This document shows positions 1 through 13,700 of a DNA stretch of 64,000 nucleotides, one piece after another; position 1 is the stretch's first letter, and each line of letters starts with the position of its first letter. The notes beneath the pieces are model-generated. The model worked only from the letters and a program-made list of their open reading frames with translations, did no database searches and had not been told where the DNA came from. A program made the translations under genes and the position numbers. Source of the stretch: Ahaetulla prasina (taxonomy: Eukaryota; Chordata; Lepidosauria; Squamata; Colubridae); assembly GCF_028640845.1 (NCBI RefSeq), contig NC_080539.1:194751436-194815435 (forward strand), written 5' to 3'.

Positions 1-219
1 CACACGGAACGCTGTTACCTTCCCACCAAAGGTGGTCCCTATTTTTTCTACTTGCATTTTTACATGCTTTCGAAACTGCTAGGTTGGCAGAAGCTGGGAC
101 AAGTAACAGGAGCTCACCCCGTTACATGGCAGCACTAGGGATTCAAACCACTGAGCTGCCGACCTTTCAATCGACAAGCTCAATGTCCTAGCCCCTGAGC
201 CACCGCGTCCCCAAAGAAA
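1..219 (-). mobile_element. tRNA-derived SINE, cut by window start
   Basis: Minus-strand copy of the same SINE family as 37708-38084, with the tRNA head at its right end (complement of gaaccaccgcgtcccc near 219). The 3' part lies outside the window. Confidence 0.8.
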
Positions 220-1589
220 CTTACATCCTAGTAAATATCAACTCAATATAGAAACTGGGCAACTAAATAACGAAAACTCTCAACAGCCTCATCAAGAAAG
301 ATCAAATCACAAAAGCACAGTGGTGGATGAAAAGCAGTGAATCTTCCATACTTCTGTTGAGGGTCTAAAATACAGACACCCATATTAGTTTGTCCAATTT
401 TATCATTATCAGGATCCCAACTTATAATATAGCTGAAGTACTCATTAAAAAGCTTGAAAATCTCATAGAGGGGAAGAAAGATCTACTGCAGCAACCTAAC
501 CAAATAGGTCAGGGGTGGGTTCTACTTACCTTTACTACCAGTTTGCAACAGGAGCGCACACATGCTTTGCTCGCATGCTTCTGCTCATGCGCTTCACTTG
601 CTTCTACGCATGCACAGATCATCAATTATGACGCCCGGGCGGGTGGGTGGAGCCTCCTGCCGCTTTATATAGTACTAGTACTATAGAACTGGACAGAACC
701 GGCATAACCCATCACTGAAATAGGTTAATATTTAATATTTAAATACCCAATTCATGAAACTCATCAACCTTTGCTTCACTACCTACTTTCAGTTCAATGG
801 ACAAATGTAGCAACACATCAGACAACACGCATGAGACCACCACTTTCAGGATTTATAGCAGAAAAACTATAGCATTTCCACACACACACATGTATCTTTG
901 TTCCGTTTTCCTACAATAGAGGAAATGTCTTTTACTAAAACACACTCAAGTGTTTTGGCCAAATAAATGAAAAAAGCTGATGTTACAACAGTCTTAGAAA
1001 ACTGAGCTGTGACTCCAGGGGCGGGATTCAAAACCTGCCGCTACCAGTTCACTTGTGGGCGTGGGCTCGTTTGCGCATGCACAGAAGCATCCTGGCAGGT
1101 GGGCAGAGCCTCCCGCCCCCACTGCTACCGGTTCGCCCGATCCGGGGCAAACTGGTAGCAACTGTATGACTCCCTTCAGAACATCAACCAACTTGTTGTG
1201 TCTGCGGGGCCCGAGCCAAGTGAAGCATGCGCAGCAAAAGAAAGAAAGGGGCCGACCCAGGGAGTGCTGAGTCACGAAGCCACATCCCACAGGGTATAAA
1301 AGTGGGTAGAGCTGCCTTTGGGCTCCATGACGGACAAAAACTGACTTTTGGAAACTTCGGCTGCTTTATTGCGAGACTCAGGAATTGGCTTTTCGGACTT
1401 CTGTTTACTTCTGAGCTCTGGGTTGCTCCAGCAATAGTAGCATTGAAGAGATAAGGAGGATTTGGCAGACAATTGCAGGTTCATTGCCAGAGCTGATATC
1501 TGTAGCAAGAATAAATTGCTGGCAAATACAGTCAGCTCGTGTGTCTTCTAGGGGATGGGGCAGAACACAGCTGAAACCCATAAGAACAA

Positions 1590-1897
1590 GAAATTTATTT
1601 ATTTATTTATTTATTTTTTCATATTTATATACCGCCCTATCTCCCTAAGGACTCAGGGCGGTTCACAGGCAGTTAAAATACATATAAATACAGATTAAAA
1701 CAACAATTAAAAAACTTATTCTATAGCCAAATTATTAAAAACAGTATAAATAGTAAAAACCCATTAAAACCAGTAAATTTAAAATCTAATCCAGTCCCGC
1801 GCAGATGAATAAGTGTGTTTTAAGCTCGCGACGAAAGGTTCGGAGGTCCGGAAGTTGACGAAGTCCTGGAGGGAGTTCGTTCCAGAGGGGAAATGCA
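1590..1897 (-). mobile_element. Family A LINE 3' fragment
   Basis: Minus-strand copy of the LINE 3' end. A (TTTA)n tail at 1593-1616 is followed by the CGCCCT...AGGGCG stem region, the 3'UTR, and remnants of the last reverse-transcriptase codons (lctggaacga-like sequence in reverse) up to about 1897. Confidence 0.8.
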
Positions 1898-2339
1898 AGT
1901 CCTCCTATATCTGAAGAGTATTGCTATGGATAACTTTCAACCAAGTATGGATTTCAAAAAAGAAATTATGAAACTCATCTTCCCAAGACAAATAAACCTT
2001 CATAACAAGTCCATTTATCTAATGTACACCATTCTTTCTCCAATCTGAATTTAAGGCAAAACAAGGAAGAAACGTTTTTATTTCAGTGAAATATTTCAGT
2101 CTTAAATTTTAAGTGAAAAACAGAACTAGGAGGAAATAAGACAACTTTTTCTCAAAGAAAGAGTTCCAAGTTCTAACATTCTTCTGACTGTAATGACTGT
2201 TTAAAGAAAGCAACCTTTCTAGAAAGCAGCTTTATTCTAGATTTCAAAGAGGAAACTTGTGAATGAATATGCATTTCAAATATGAATCTTCTTATTTTCA
2301 AGATTTTGTTGATGTAGGCATATCTTAATAAAAAATAGT

Positions 2340-3270
2340 TTGAGACATCATGTGGAGTTGATTTCTTAGTGTGGTCTTACCTGGTGGGGCTGACATCAAT
2401 CTTGCAGTGTCTGTTTTGCTATACCTCCACCTCCTTATATTCACTGTATTTGGGAGGTGTCTCCCTGAGCTGCTTCTGAATGTTATCCTATTGTTTCAGC
2501 CCCTTTGGCCTGGTACCAGTTCTTACGTATTTCATCATGGTCATCTTCCTTACTTTCTACATTCAGTGACTAGGGCACATAGGTACTTTGCCCCCACTGC
2601 TGAATTTCTTGATCTAGCAATTGATTGGGAAACCAAGAGATCTACCACTGAGGTTTCAATTATTCATTATATTGCTTCATTATAAATTATACATTTTGGG
2701 GTATTAATTTCCTCTGGATCCAAATCTATCTGAATGAATCAATCTGTCATATTGTGGAAGGTTTGGAATATGTTCTGTAGAGCGAGAAAAAATGAACCCT
2801 AACTCATATTTGTAGTCTGATAGCATCTATCATGACATGATAGTATCTGTCATGCCTCCCCAACTTATTCATCTGCATACAGTGTCATTGTCTGTAAGAA
2901 CAAAAGCTTGTTGATCTAAGTGGAAGAGATCAGCCAATATTAACTGGATGCTTAAGAGTTCTAGAAAATACATATTGTGCTTGGCTTCCATGGCATACCA
3001 GACCCCTTGTGCCATCTTGACATTCAGTGAGTGTTCCAGCTTCTGAGGTTAACAGCCATGTTGACTAACTCATGGAGTGGGCTCCACACCTATTGTTCTT
3101 TGTGGATGACTAGAAATAGAAAGACCATTGAACTACAGTCAAAATGAGGACTGTCATGTAAAATCCCTGAGCAATGTCTACCTAAAAATATACCTGAATC
3201 AATTGTAAAGGATGAGGGAACCTATCCTTGTTGTAAAATGTCTGCAGATTATAGAGTTTGGTAACAGTAT
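2340..3270 (-). mobile_element. DIRS-like retrotransposon relic (RNase H region)
   Basis: The minus strand, about 3050-2860, can be read as MAQGVWYAMEAKHNMYFLEL, then LSIQLILADL and QQAFVLTDNDTVC. This resembles the RNase H region of DIRS1-type elements (TQGVWS..E..HNINWLELRA, HVLVLTDN, from memory). The frame is broken and the ends are not defined. PTH2R intron 8. Confidence 0.45.
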
Positions 3271-3324
3271 TTGTTCAACACCCTAAATTTACCTGACAGG
3301 CTCTGTAAGATTGGTCTCCTAAAT

Positions 3325-3409
3325 CTCTGGACTGATTTAGCTTTCTAGTGAATTTGTAGAGCTATTGTACTGCTCTGCAAATTCACTGGAAAGCTAAATC
3401 AGTTCAGAG
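3325..3409 (+). other. 38-bp-stem hairpin
   Basis: Arms 3325-3362 and 3372-3409 pair over 38 positions around a 9-nt loop (tattgtact). In a plus-strand RNA the only imperfections are three G-U pairs. It could be a small palindromic MITE or a miRNA-like precursor. No matching mature miRNA is recognised. Confidence 0.7.
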
Positions 3410-3703
3410 CAGAGGTGGTTTCAGCAGGTTCTGACCAATTCTGGAGAACTGGTAGCGGAAATTTTGAGTAGTTCGGCGAACCGGTAAATACCACACCTGA
3501 CTGGCCGTGCTCCCATCTATTCTCTGCCTCCCGAGTCCCAGCTGATCAGAAGGAAATGGGGATTTTGCAGTATCCTTCCCCTGGAGTGGGGTGGGAATAG
3601 AGACTTTATAGTATCCTTCCCCTGCCACCCCCACCAAGCCATGCCATGCCCACCAAGCCACCCCCACAGAACTGGTAGTAAAAAATGTTGAATACCACCA
3701 CTG
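3410..3703. mobile_element. hAT-type MITE, same family as 16587-16866
   Basis: Ends cagaggtggtttcagc and aataccaccactg. The interior matches the 16.6-kb copy (ggaaatggggattttgcag). The flanking 8-mers gttcagag / atccagag agree at 5 of 8 positions. It directly follows the hairpin at 3325-3409. Confidence 0.75.
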
Positions 3704-4697
3704 ATCCAGAGGTTTTGATCCTGGTGAAGACCAATGAGACGATGATCTAGATAAGGATAAATATAAACATACTCTTTCCTGAGGTAAGCCACCACTACCA
3801 TACAGTGATTAAGATATGCCAAAATGATCAACTAAAAGTAATATACTGCATGAATCAGTATGAAGCAATGTACTGCATGAATCAGCACCTGTGTATATAT
3901 AGAAAGCTTGTTTTTTTTTCTTAAGACATTTGAGAGTGCCAGACCTAAGTACTTCTATTCAGACCTATAGCAACTCATATATTTATCTATTTTTTTAAAA
4001 TTCATGATTGTGATTCACACATTTGTTGGATGTTATCTAAGAGACTGTAGGTGGCAAGATGTTGCAGTCTCTACAACTGTGCAGTCATTGTTGTTCCAAT
4101 TTACTCTCTAACTTCCTTGGAATAATTCATCTTGGATTGTTAAAAAGGGTATTTTCTGACAACTATTACCCTCACTGAGAGCATCATATAATTCTGAAAT
4201 ATTTGCATATTCTATTATGATGACTTTGAATATCGGAGAGGATACAAAATGTCTGACCCATAAAACACAAGGATTGAAGGAGTCTTTAGTAAAATCAAAT
4301 GTATTTTGCAGCAGGGAAGTTGCAAATATATTAATTCATTGCTGTGAAAATCTACTTGCGTGTGCATGCATGCATTGCAAGGATCACAATCTCTTAGGCT
4401 GGCACAGCATTTAATGCACAACTTCCAGTAAAAGGCAACACTCAATGAAGCTTCATGGTAAAAAGAAGAAAGGCTAGAAAAACACCTTTCTCAGCTTGAA
4501 ATATATCAATGCTCTCCAGAAATACGTAGTGCAATTTTTTCCCAATAGCCTTTTATTTTTGTGTATATTCACACTTGTAACAATTGTCTCTCCCCTTCTC
4601 CCCACCAAGCGTCCCAGAAAGGACCAGTAACATAGCTATTGTCCTTCCACTGAAAAAAAAAAAAGATTAAGGAAACCTCTGCTTTATGTCCATTTAC

Positions 4698-4758
4698 CTT
4701 GTATCTGCCATTGCTGCTCTGACTGCTGCCCAGGCCGCTACAAAGACAGCTGGGAAAC
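4698..4758 (-). CDS. PTH2R: PTH2R exon 8: end of TM4 and extracellular loop 2
   Basis: 61-base exon encoding [20 protein letters not shown] plus the first two bases of an Arg codon. Acceptor TTTATAG, donor GTAAAT. This is the last PTH2R exon in the window. The next expected exon (CWE..., TM5) was not found to its left. Confidence 0.93.
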
Positions 4759-7700
4759 CTATAAATATGAAAAATGGATTGCTTACTGTTAACATTTCTC
4801 TTGAGAAATGAAATAAAAATAGAATATCCCCTTTTCTCGGGGAAAGAAAAGGAACGGAAAAAATTGCATAGAGCAGGCCCCACAGGGAACAAAGCGCCTT
4901 CTGCTCAATGGGGTAGAACTTCCAAGAGGTCACTTATTCAAAGCAATTGCATAGCCCTGGGTGCTTCTAACACTCAGCATTTGCAAGAGGTTAGTATTAT
5001 GAGCACAGATATTTATTATCCACAAGGTACAGAGGAGAGGGAGAAGAGGAGGAGAGTGATCTGTTGCAATGTTAGTCACTTCCAATGAAATCTGTACAGG
5101 AAAAAAGGCCGACGGTGACTCAGTGTAGAGAGAAACTACAACACACCCTTTTGTAAGAAGTAGCACCTCCAACAAATGAACTCCAGATCAACTCCCCCTT
5201 CAGAGCAAACAGCTCTAGGTCAGATGTTCAAAACTTTTTCTGCCACGGGGGTTCCATCTAACTTTCAGGGTATGATACAACAAGTAGCTGGTGGGGCCGA
5301 GACAAAACCAAACTTGATTTAATTTATACTGAAATCGAATTAACATGAATAGATTTATTACAATTATGTTCCAGTTTGAATGTAATGCTTCTTGCAGTGG
5401 TGGGATTCAAATAATTTAGCAACCAATTCTCTGCTCTAATGATTGGCTTGGTAGGCATGGCTGAGTGGGCGTGGCCAGGGGCGTGGCAGCACTCAGCTTC
5501 CTGCAACACTCTGCCAGTCAAAACAAGCCCTGGAGGTTAATTACAAAATGTGGGCTTTGCTTTGTGACATCCAGATCCAGCGAGCAAGGGGTGTGAACTG
5601 AACAGAAAGTACACTTTGGTTTGGCTATGAAGAAATATCCCCAAAGTCAGATGTACACTAAATGTAGATTGACTTTTAGCTACACATCTCCCCAGCAAGC
5701 AGCAAATTTTGAAGCTCTAGGTAGAGGATTCATTTTAGGATGAGTTTGCATGTTGGAGGTTCCTAAAGGAATGCTGGGAAACTCTGTATTTTAAAGAACA
5801 TTAGAGGGAGGGGTGCATTATAGCCCTTCTCTGCCTGAGGCTGTAGAGACCTGGCACCAATCAAAACACTGTTTGTGAAGCAACTGATCAACACTGACAG
5901 GATAAGCCATTAGTACATGAAAATAAGAGCAAACTCCACTCCCTTTTAGTTCTGATGATATTTCCTGGTTTGATAATGAAACATCTGCAAGAAAGCCATC
6001 AAGCTCAGAGAGCACCAAGGACCCCACAGTTCAACCCTGAGCTACAAATATTCTCTTCTTTCAACAAACACTTTTTGGTTAGAGGGACTCAGAGCCTGCA
6101 TTATATGAGATGGCTCCCAGTGGATTTCATTCTGAATTTTGATATGATTTCTGTAAATAAGGAATGTAGAATTATAATGGCTGTGACAGCGGAGGGAACA
6201 GAGTGATCTGGACTGTCATTGATTTTTGAAAGATGCGTGCTTTGGAGTCTTTACTTGGTGAGGGGGTTTTCTCAGTTGACAGGCTGAGTCTTTGATCCTT
6301 CATACATCACAAAAATACAAAGCTAAGGGAAAAACAATGAAAGCAGATTTGAAAAAAAGAAAAGGCTCAGGAAAAAAAGAGTGAAAGTGTAAGAAAGAAA
6401 GAGGAAAAGAAGGAAAACCAAAAAAGAATGACTTCCAACTTTTTTTGGTACAGATATAAGTAAAAATATATCAAACTCTTACTCTAAGATTAACATTTGT
6501 CTACATTATTTCCATAATCCCAGATCTGATCATCAAAGCCCAGATCATTAATTTGTGAGAAATTTTAGTTTCTCACAAAAAGTCCAGTAAAGGTTCATAT
6601 CGCTTTAATCACTATTTGTTAAGGAAACCACAACTGATTTGTTTAATTGCACCAAACTCTAAATAAAACAGGAATGGAAAATCCTAAACTCTAGTGTAGA
6701 CCCCTGCTTCTCAACTTTGGCAACTTTAAGATGCATGGATTTCAATTCCCAGAATTCCCAAGGCAGCATGAAATTTGCCCATCTTAAACTTGCCAAGACT
6801 GAAAAATGTTCATCTACAGATAGGGATTTTTCCATTCCTCTTTTACTGGTTCTTACTTACTTATAAGCAATCATAATGCAAAATCCTCACTTCCACCCCA
6901 TTCCAGAGCAACCACCTTTTCCTCACTAACCTGCTTTCCAGCTCCGTTCTCCTGTGTGCAGAGTAACAGAAGAAGACCATGTGACTACAAGTTTAAAAAA
7001 GGTTCAATTAGATCTTCCAACTTCTCAGGGGAAAAAAGATTTGTGAAGTTGGCTGAACTGACTGATCAGCCTCCCAGCTGATTGGTGTGGACAGTCTATT
7101 TGCCTCCCAGCTGATCAGCACAGCTCCCAGTCATGCCCCTGCAGCCTCCCCACCCTGAATGGCAACCCTGGGGCGGAGGAAGGGCACGGCGGGGGCCAGC
7201 CAGTGGTGGGAACAACCAGTTCGCCAAACTATGCAAAAAATTAACAACAGGTTCGGTTGAACAGATGCAAACTGGCTGAATCCCACCACTGGTTTCTTGT
7301 CATATTAAAAATACAGGTTAATAACAATTTTTGGATGTGTCTGGGTCCCTTACGCCAAACCACACTTTGTTAAGAAAAATGCCTATGTTTTGCAAAACTG
7401 ATTTGGGTTTGATTTAGTGAGCAATAATTATTTGGATTATAGACCAATACTTTATACTATCCAAATTAAACTGAATAAAATCCATCTTCCAATTATCCAG
7501 ATGAACTTTATGCTCTCAGAAATTTATCATGCCTTGAACCCAAGCAGTTTTTCTTACCAAATGCAAGCAAAAACAAAAGCGCTTAGCTTATCACAGTTAA
7601 AATGAATTCTCATTACTCGACCAGGCCATAATGGCAAAAAATAACTTTATAGAATCTCGAGATGCAAGTCATTGTTTACTTTGATTCATTATTTCCTTTA

Positions 7701-10700
7701 GTAAAATTATTAGATACATTACATAAGTGATAGTGATGTTCTTTTGTGCAATAGTTATGACTGTTTCTCTCTGCACACTCTCTGACAAAAGAATATCCAG
7801 TAGAAAACAATCTCAGAGTTGTACTGTTTGGTTCTTGGTGCTCTCTGAGCTTGATTGTTTCCTTTTCTTTTCTGGCTGAATAGCATCATTGGTGCACACT
7901 AAAGATATTACCTAACCAGGTAATTTAACATCTGCAAGAAAACAACCAAACTCAGAGACCACCAAAACCCAACATCCAGTAAAAGCTTATTTTCAAAATG
8001 AGATAAAAGCAAATGTTAAAGTCTAAAATGCTAAAAAACTAAAAGTTCTTATAGGAACTTACATCACAATTAGATTAATGGGATATTTACTGAAAGTTTT
8101 AATTTTAATTTCAATGGGACCCAAGTAAAACTAATTTAGGCTTCTTACTTGGCATATGGTCGTCTGGGATTGTTTTGAGTGAATGTACAAAAATTAAATT
8201 ACCTAAATGGATGTAACACATTGATCTAGAATACATTAATGATTGATTCCAACCTTTGTTTCTGGATACAATAATTTAATTAAGGCCAATATAATGACAT
8301 ACCTTTCCAATAAATTACAGTAGGTATAGTATTGTCTCAGTTTTAAAGAAAACCAATTTTAGAATGAAAAATAATGTATCTTACCCCAGCCTATTAAGAT
8401 AAAACCCCATAGGTACTTGGTTTCCGAAAAGAAAGCCACAAATATTAAGCTGTGTAGATAGAGAGCTTCAACCAAGATCCAATAGTAATTTGTTGCCAAG
8501 AAGTAAATAAACATCACCACAGTAATCTTGCACCATACCTATTGATCAAAAACAAAAAATATCCAGCAGCTGTATTGTGGAAAATAATTAAATCTAACAG
8601 TATACTAACTTCATTGTCAAAAAAAAATTAAATAGATATAATGAGGTACTAAAACTAAGAGTATAACTACTTATCATACTTTTCAACTATTTTTTGTTTT
8701 TGTTTTCTGAGACATACTTAAAATTTGTGACAATAACAGAATTCAATGGGAAAAACATCCCCATTCAGTTATTGCCAAATATTTAAATGCTGCCTGTCTT
8801 ATATTAACATTTTTTTCGATACCAATGTTACTTGTCTGAGATAGTTCACTGGGGTATGCTGCAGCAATAATGAGCAACGAAATACAGCTCAAAATATTTG
8901 GAAGGCAAATATCTGTTGATCTCGATCTCGATCTAACTGATTCAGAGACGTGTTTCCTTAAAAAACAAATATCTATTGAGAAGTTGAAGTTCACAAATGC
9001 ACACATAAGCAGACAAAGCTCATTCATCAATAATGATCTGGGGGAAAATGTGGCCAATGTGAAGTCGCTTTCTATATAGCCCAACACAAGCACTGAACTC
9101 CTTAATGTTTTATAGCATGATAGCCCAATCAAGCAAAGCAGACCTCATAGTCTGGCTTCTGAAGAGTGTAAATTCAAACAACTACCCTGTATTGGATATA
9201 TCCATTTCATGAAATTGGTCTTCTTCTACTCTATTGCCAAAAAGTGTTGCCAATATCAGTATAAGATTTTATGTAAGGTGGACAGATTAGCAAAGAAAGG
9301 GTTTCTCCTATTGTTCCAATCAAAGGTGGGCCCAAGACTCTTACCATTCCTTTAGCTGCTCCAGCATGTAAGCCAGAGTTAAAAAATGCTACAGCAAATC
9401 AGGCCAGATGGCATTTCTAATCTATGTAATATGTAACCAAGAAAAGATTATCTTCTACTTTCACCAATCCTGGTTAATTATACTCCCATCCTTGTATTTT
9501 CAATTGGGAATCAATCTAAATTAATATATATTCTCAGATATTGCCATTAAATTTTATTGATCCTAAATTACTTTAAACAAAGGAATGTATTTACACAGAA
9601 ATACTCAGCACAGAGATGGAAACCTATGACTGCTGATCTGGGGTCTGCATCACTTAAAGGACCAGAAATGAGTTTTGGGATTGAAATGTTCATGGAACAG
9701 ACATTGACTCTGAAATTAATAGTTTTTATGACTGGGTAAACTCTGGAGTGGGGAACTTGAAAAACAAGAGAGAGCAATACTTACATACTGAGATCTGTCC
9801 ATTACTGGAGTCTGTATAATATTTTGTAGGTCACTTGTGAGTAGTGAATCAAAATCTTTGTCTCCAAAGTGAGGATGAAAAACTTTATCTTTAATAAAAA
9901 TGCTGATAGCTCTGAGCATGAAAGAGACAAACAAATGCAGATGTATACAATTCCGGGTGCAGTGGAGCCTCCTAGTTGGGGAAAAAAAACTTTTTAAAGG
10001 AACTTAGAAGGATCATATTGTTTAGTCCCTATTTCCAATGAGGCAGTGAAACTAAAATTCTCCCTTATTTTTTGGTCTCTGGCATCTATTACTTAAAGGT
10101 GCACTATTTCTGAACACTGTAGTTCCATTCTGATAACTTAATAAATAGCTATGAGACATTATTTAGTTTTCCTCTTGAATTTGGATTTTTTTTTTTTAAA
10201 AAAGAGCCAGATCAGTAAGCATCACAAAGTCTTGTGGGTATGAAGTTGCATAACAACAAAAAATAACAACAAAAAAGACAAAATGACAATTTTAAACAGG
10301 GACAACTACCGGTAATATGGATACGTGCATAATACAGTTCAATGGACCTGCTTTTAAAATCAGAAACTATTTTCGTCCAAGATCATTTGAGACAAATAAT
10401 CTTTTCTACATTCTAATCAAAAATACCTGTTACCACAAAAACATTTTCTCCATGCATTATTCCATGGATTATATATTTCACATTGCTTCCAGAAACGATT
10501 CAGCTGTAAAATGATGTGTTTTGCACATGTAAATTTAAGGAGGAAGGATTCAGCTTGAGCTCTGTCATTATGTCTTTTCAGAGAGTGTAGCGTCTCCAAA
10601 AAAACCCTCACTCTGCTAAATAATCCATAATGCTCCAGTTTATACCTATTTTGTTTTGGCTCAACTCAGCGATGTTTGTAAACAATGGCTTGGAGTTCAT

Positions 10701-13700
10701 AATGATATGTGATCCCATCTACCATGGTTTATTGAACAACTTATCATTGAGACAAATAAAAGTTGAATGTATTGGGTGAATCCAGATTGTTTGTAATTGC
10801 AGAAGTTTGGTGCTAAACAGGGTTTGGGAGGCTGAGATTTCAGCCACAGAAAGAGCTGAGAATAAGTTTAATCCTTTTCAGACTTCTTTTGTTCAGAATC
10901 CTAGGATTTCATCTTCATAAACACTGATGTACCCACTTCTCCTTTCTGGTTTTTGTTTTTTTTACTGTTCCAAATTGTAACTTACCATGCGTGTATCTCT
11001 GTGTTTAAGAGAGAGAAATGAATTTTCATCCAAGATATTTTGTTGGATACCAGTTTTAATTCTAAGCCATGAAACTCAATTTTATTATCCTGTTTCATTT
11101 ATCAATGTCAGGAGAAGACTATGAATTGCAGATGAATGGGGGGGATGATTTAGGCCTCATTTAAAGAAGTGATTATGAATCAGTGGCCTGCAAGCCAAAA
11201 TCAGCTCAGAAAGCCTCCCTGTGCATCCCACTCAAGTCATCTCATCTCCACTGTTTATGGCCCTTCCCCTGACTTATCTTTTGGGCTTTAGACCATTATA
11301 ATCTTGAGATGATGCCCACCTCGCAATTTCTACTTTTTAATATTCCTTTCTGCTCTACTCAATTGTACAGCTAGCACTAGCTTTTCTTAGTACTTTGATC
11401 TGGATGAAACACCTCTCTCTCCTCCCCCCCCCTCTATATATATATATATACACACACACATACAAATATACAAATATTATTTTTATAATTAAAAAATAAA
11501 ATATATACATCTTTGTTCCTTCCATTTTGCCCCCCTCCCTGTCACCTAATTAGGTCCCCACTAAGTACCATCTCTGCTTGCTTAAGACATGGCTTAAGCT
11601 TTGGTTTCTCTCTACAATGTGATATTTTAAGAAAATTAAAGGAAGAAAGAGACCAGATTTGCATCGTATTAAGCCATAGATTGCCTTAAACATAGTCTGT
11701 TGAATAAACCATCACCAATCACATATTATGCTTATGACTTAGAAATACAAAGTGTGGGTTCACATTTCATATCAAGGTAAAGCAAACCATATTTTGGTTC
11801 AATATGATGAGTAAACCCAGCCAGATAGTGGTATCAGGATTAGGGTGAGATATGTGTGTTTGTGTGTTGTGAATGCAATATCTACATAATTTTGGTCTAG
11901 CTCCACTTGCTGCTACCTCAGTAAATCACTCACCTGAAGTAGCTAATGATGAAAATAGCCACAGCCAGAGAGGAGAAGGAAATGGAGTATCCCACTGTGT
12001 ACATGACAGAGAGACGTTCAAAGAATTTCCTCTGAAGAAACAACAGAACTTCTCAATATCAGTTTTACTTGGGTAGAGAATTGTTAGCTGTGACTTTATC
12101 TTTAATTTATTTCATATTAAAAATTAATAATTTCTTACATGTATTTTTTACAGAACTGAACTGAACCTGGAATATACTCAACAGCTAAAGTTGTGACGTT
12201 CAGAGCTAGTCTACCAATTTCAGAGATAGTCTAACCATGGTGCATTGAAAGATGTCATATATTCTAAAGAACCACATAAAGGCAAAGTTTCTCAGGAAAT
12301 AGTATGTTAGACCAGCCGTCACCAACTGGTGGTCCATAGACCGCTGGTGGTCCACGAGAAAATTTTGGTGGTCCACAGAAAAATTATTTGCATTTTTTAT
12401 ATTGCACTAAATCAGGGGGTCCTCAAACTATGCCCTCTGGGACAGATACGTGCAATGAATGTTTGTGTTATTGCAGAGAGTCTCCCCCTTTGGGGTCTTC
12501 TTGTGTGGGTTGGAGGGGGCAAGAAATTCCGACTTGGAGTCTGCTTCAGCCTCCTGGTGGGGCTTTGGGCGAAGGCTGGAGGGAAGTGCTGCTGGTGGCA
12601 AAGAACCAGAGGGCCTTGTTCTAGTGGGAGAGCATCATGGCCTGGAACTGGCTGACCATCTCAGGCTGCTGAGCCTCCAGGTGCTGGTACCTGGCCTTAC
12701 ACTCCTGCAGGTCTTCCCTCTGCTTGGAAAGCCTATGCTCCTAGTCCTCAGTGAGATGCTTCTATTGAGCCTCCTTCTCAGTCAGATCCAATTTGAACTG
12801 AGCCAGCTGTTTTGCCAACTTTTCTTGTGGTGGCTGCTTAGCTCCAACAAATGCTTCCTGTTGGGGCCTTAAGGAGCCTGGATGAGGAAGTGAGGAGTGC
12901 CTGGGAGGGGAGGGCCAAGTAGAGGCTGGCAAGGCACCCCTCGACATGAGTGACATAGAGTTGACCACGCCCACCCAGTCACATGACCACATAACCACAC
13001 CCACCCAGCCAATCATTAGGCAGATCATATTAGTGGTTCGTGGAATTTAAAATTATGTATTTAGTGGTCCCTGAGTTCTGAAAGGTTCGTGACCCCTGTG
13101 TTAGACAACTAATTTCTATTTTGTTTTTCTGAGCATGTGTCAGATCTCTTCTGTAACAAAAGAGAAAATGACCAAGGAGAAGAAGATCTAAGCAGTTAAA
13201 TTCTTTTCGTCCCATATTTATGGATGACATCATGTTTCATAAGAGATAGTTAGGTGCTCAATATTTGTGCAATAGCCCATTTTGTTTCTCTTCCCCTTAT
13301 CTGGATTAAGAGCCCATACCTTTTGCAGACTGATTTCTGTTTGTAGGAAACGGAGACACTCAGAATAGTTAGACCATGTTCGGTTTAAACTGAACACATA
13401 AGCCCATGTTCCATTTGAATTACAATGTCGGAAGGCCATTCCTGTAAGAAAGAATTAACATTTCCATTAGTTTGATGAGCTTTTTCTCTCCCTGATACCA
13501 TGTAAGGTCAATAATTCAAAAGGAAAAGAAGCATACCTTGGTGATTAAAATCATAGATATAAGAAGGGCAAGGCACTGCTAAGGTTTTTCCAGCTGACCC
13601 CCTGGGCCAGCAGATTAAACCATCCCATTCGGGAAAGCACTCCTCTCCTGCTGAAAAATGAAAGAAAGTAGCTGTGAAGAGAGGCCATGGAACTGCTTGA

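Larger units (their letters stand above)
4759..8384. other. PTH2R intron 7
   Basis: Apart from the MITE pieces at 5395-5525 and 7201-7291 and interspersed-repeat remnants (about 5810-6060, sharing aaacatctgcaagaaa with 7930), nothing functional is seen. The short open frames lack splice context or domains. Confidence 0.6.
8539..11933. other. PTH2R introns 6 and 5
   Basis: AT-rich intronic DNA around exon 6. The open frames at 8743-9132 and 8870-9079 overlap on opposite strands and have no recognisable domain. Nothing further is seen except the microsatellite at 11413. Confidence 0.6.

Noticed and set aside
1..4690. Search for the remaining PTH2R exons (TM5 to TM7)
   Set aside because: No sequence resembling the expected CWELSAG, FGVHYIVF or ELFFNSFQ exons was found on the minus strand.
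6548..6580. Short hairpin (tttgtgagaaa / tttctcacaaa)
   Set aside because: An 11-bp stem is common by chance in AT-rich DNA and has no supporting context.
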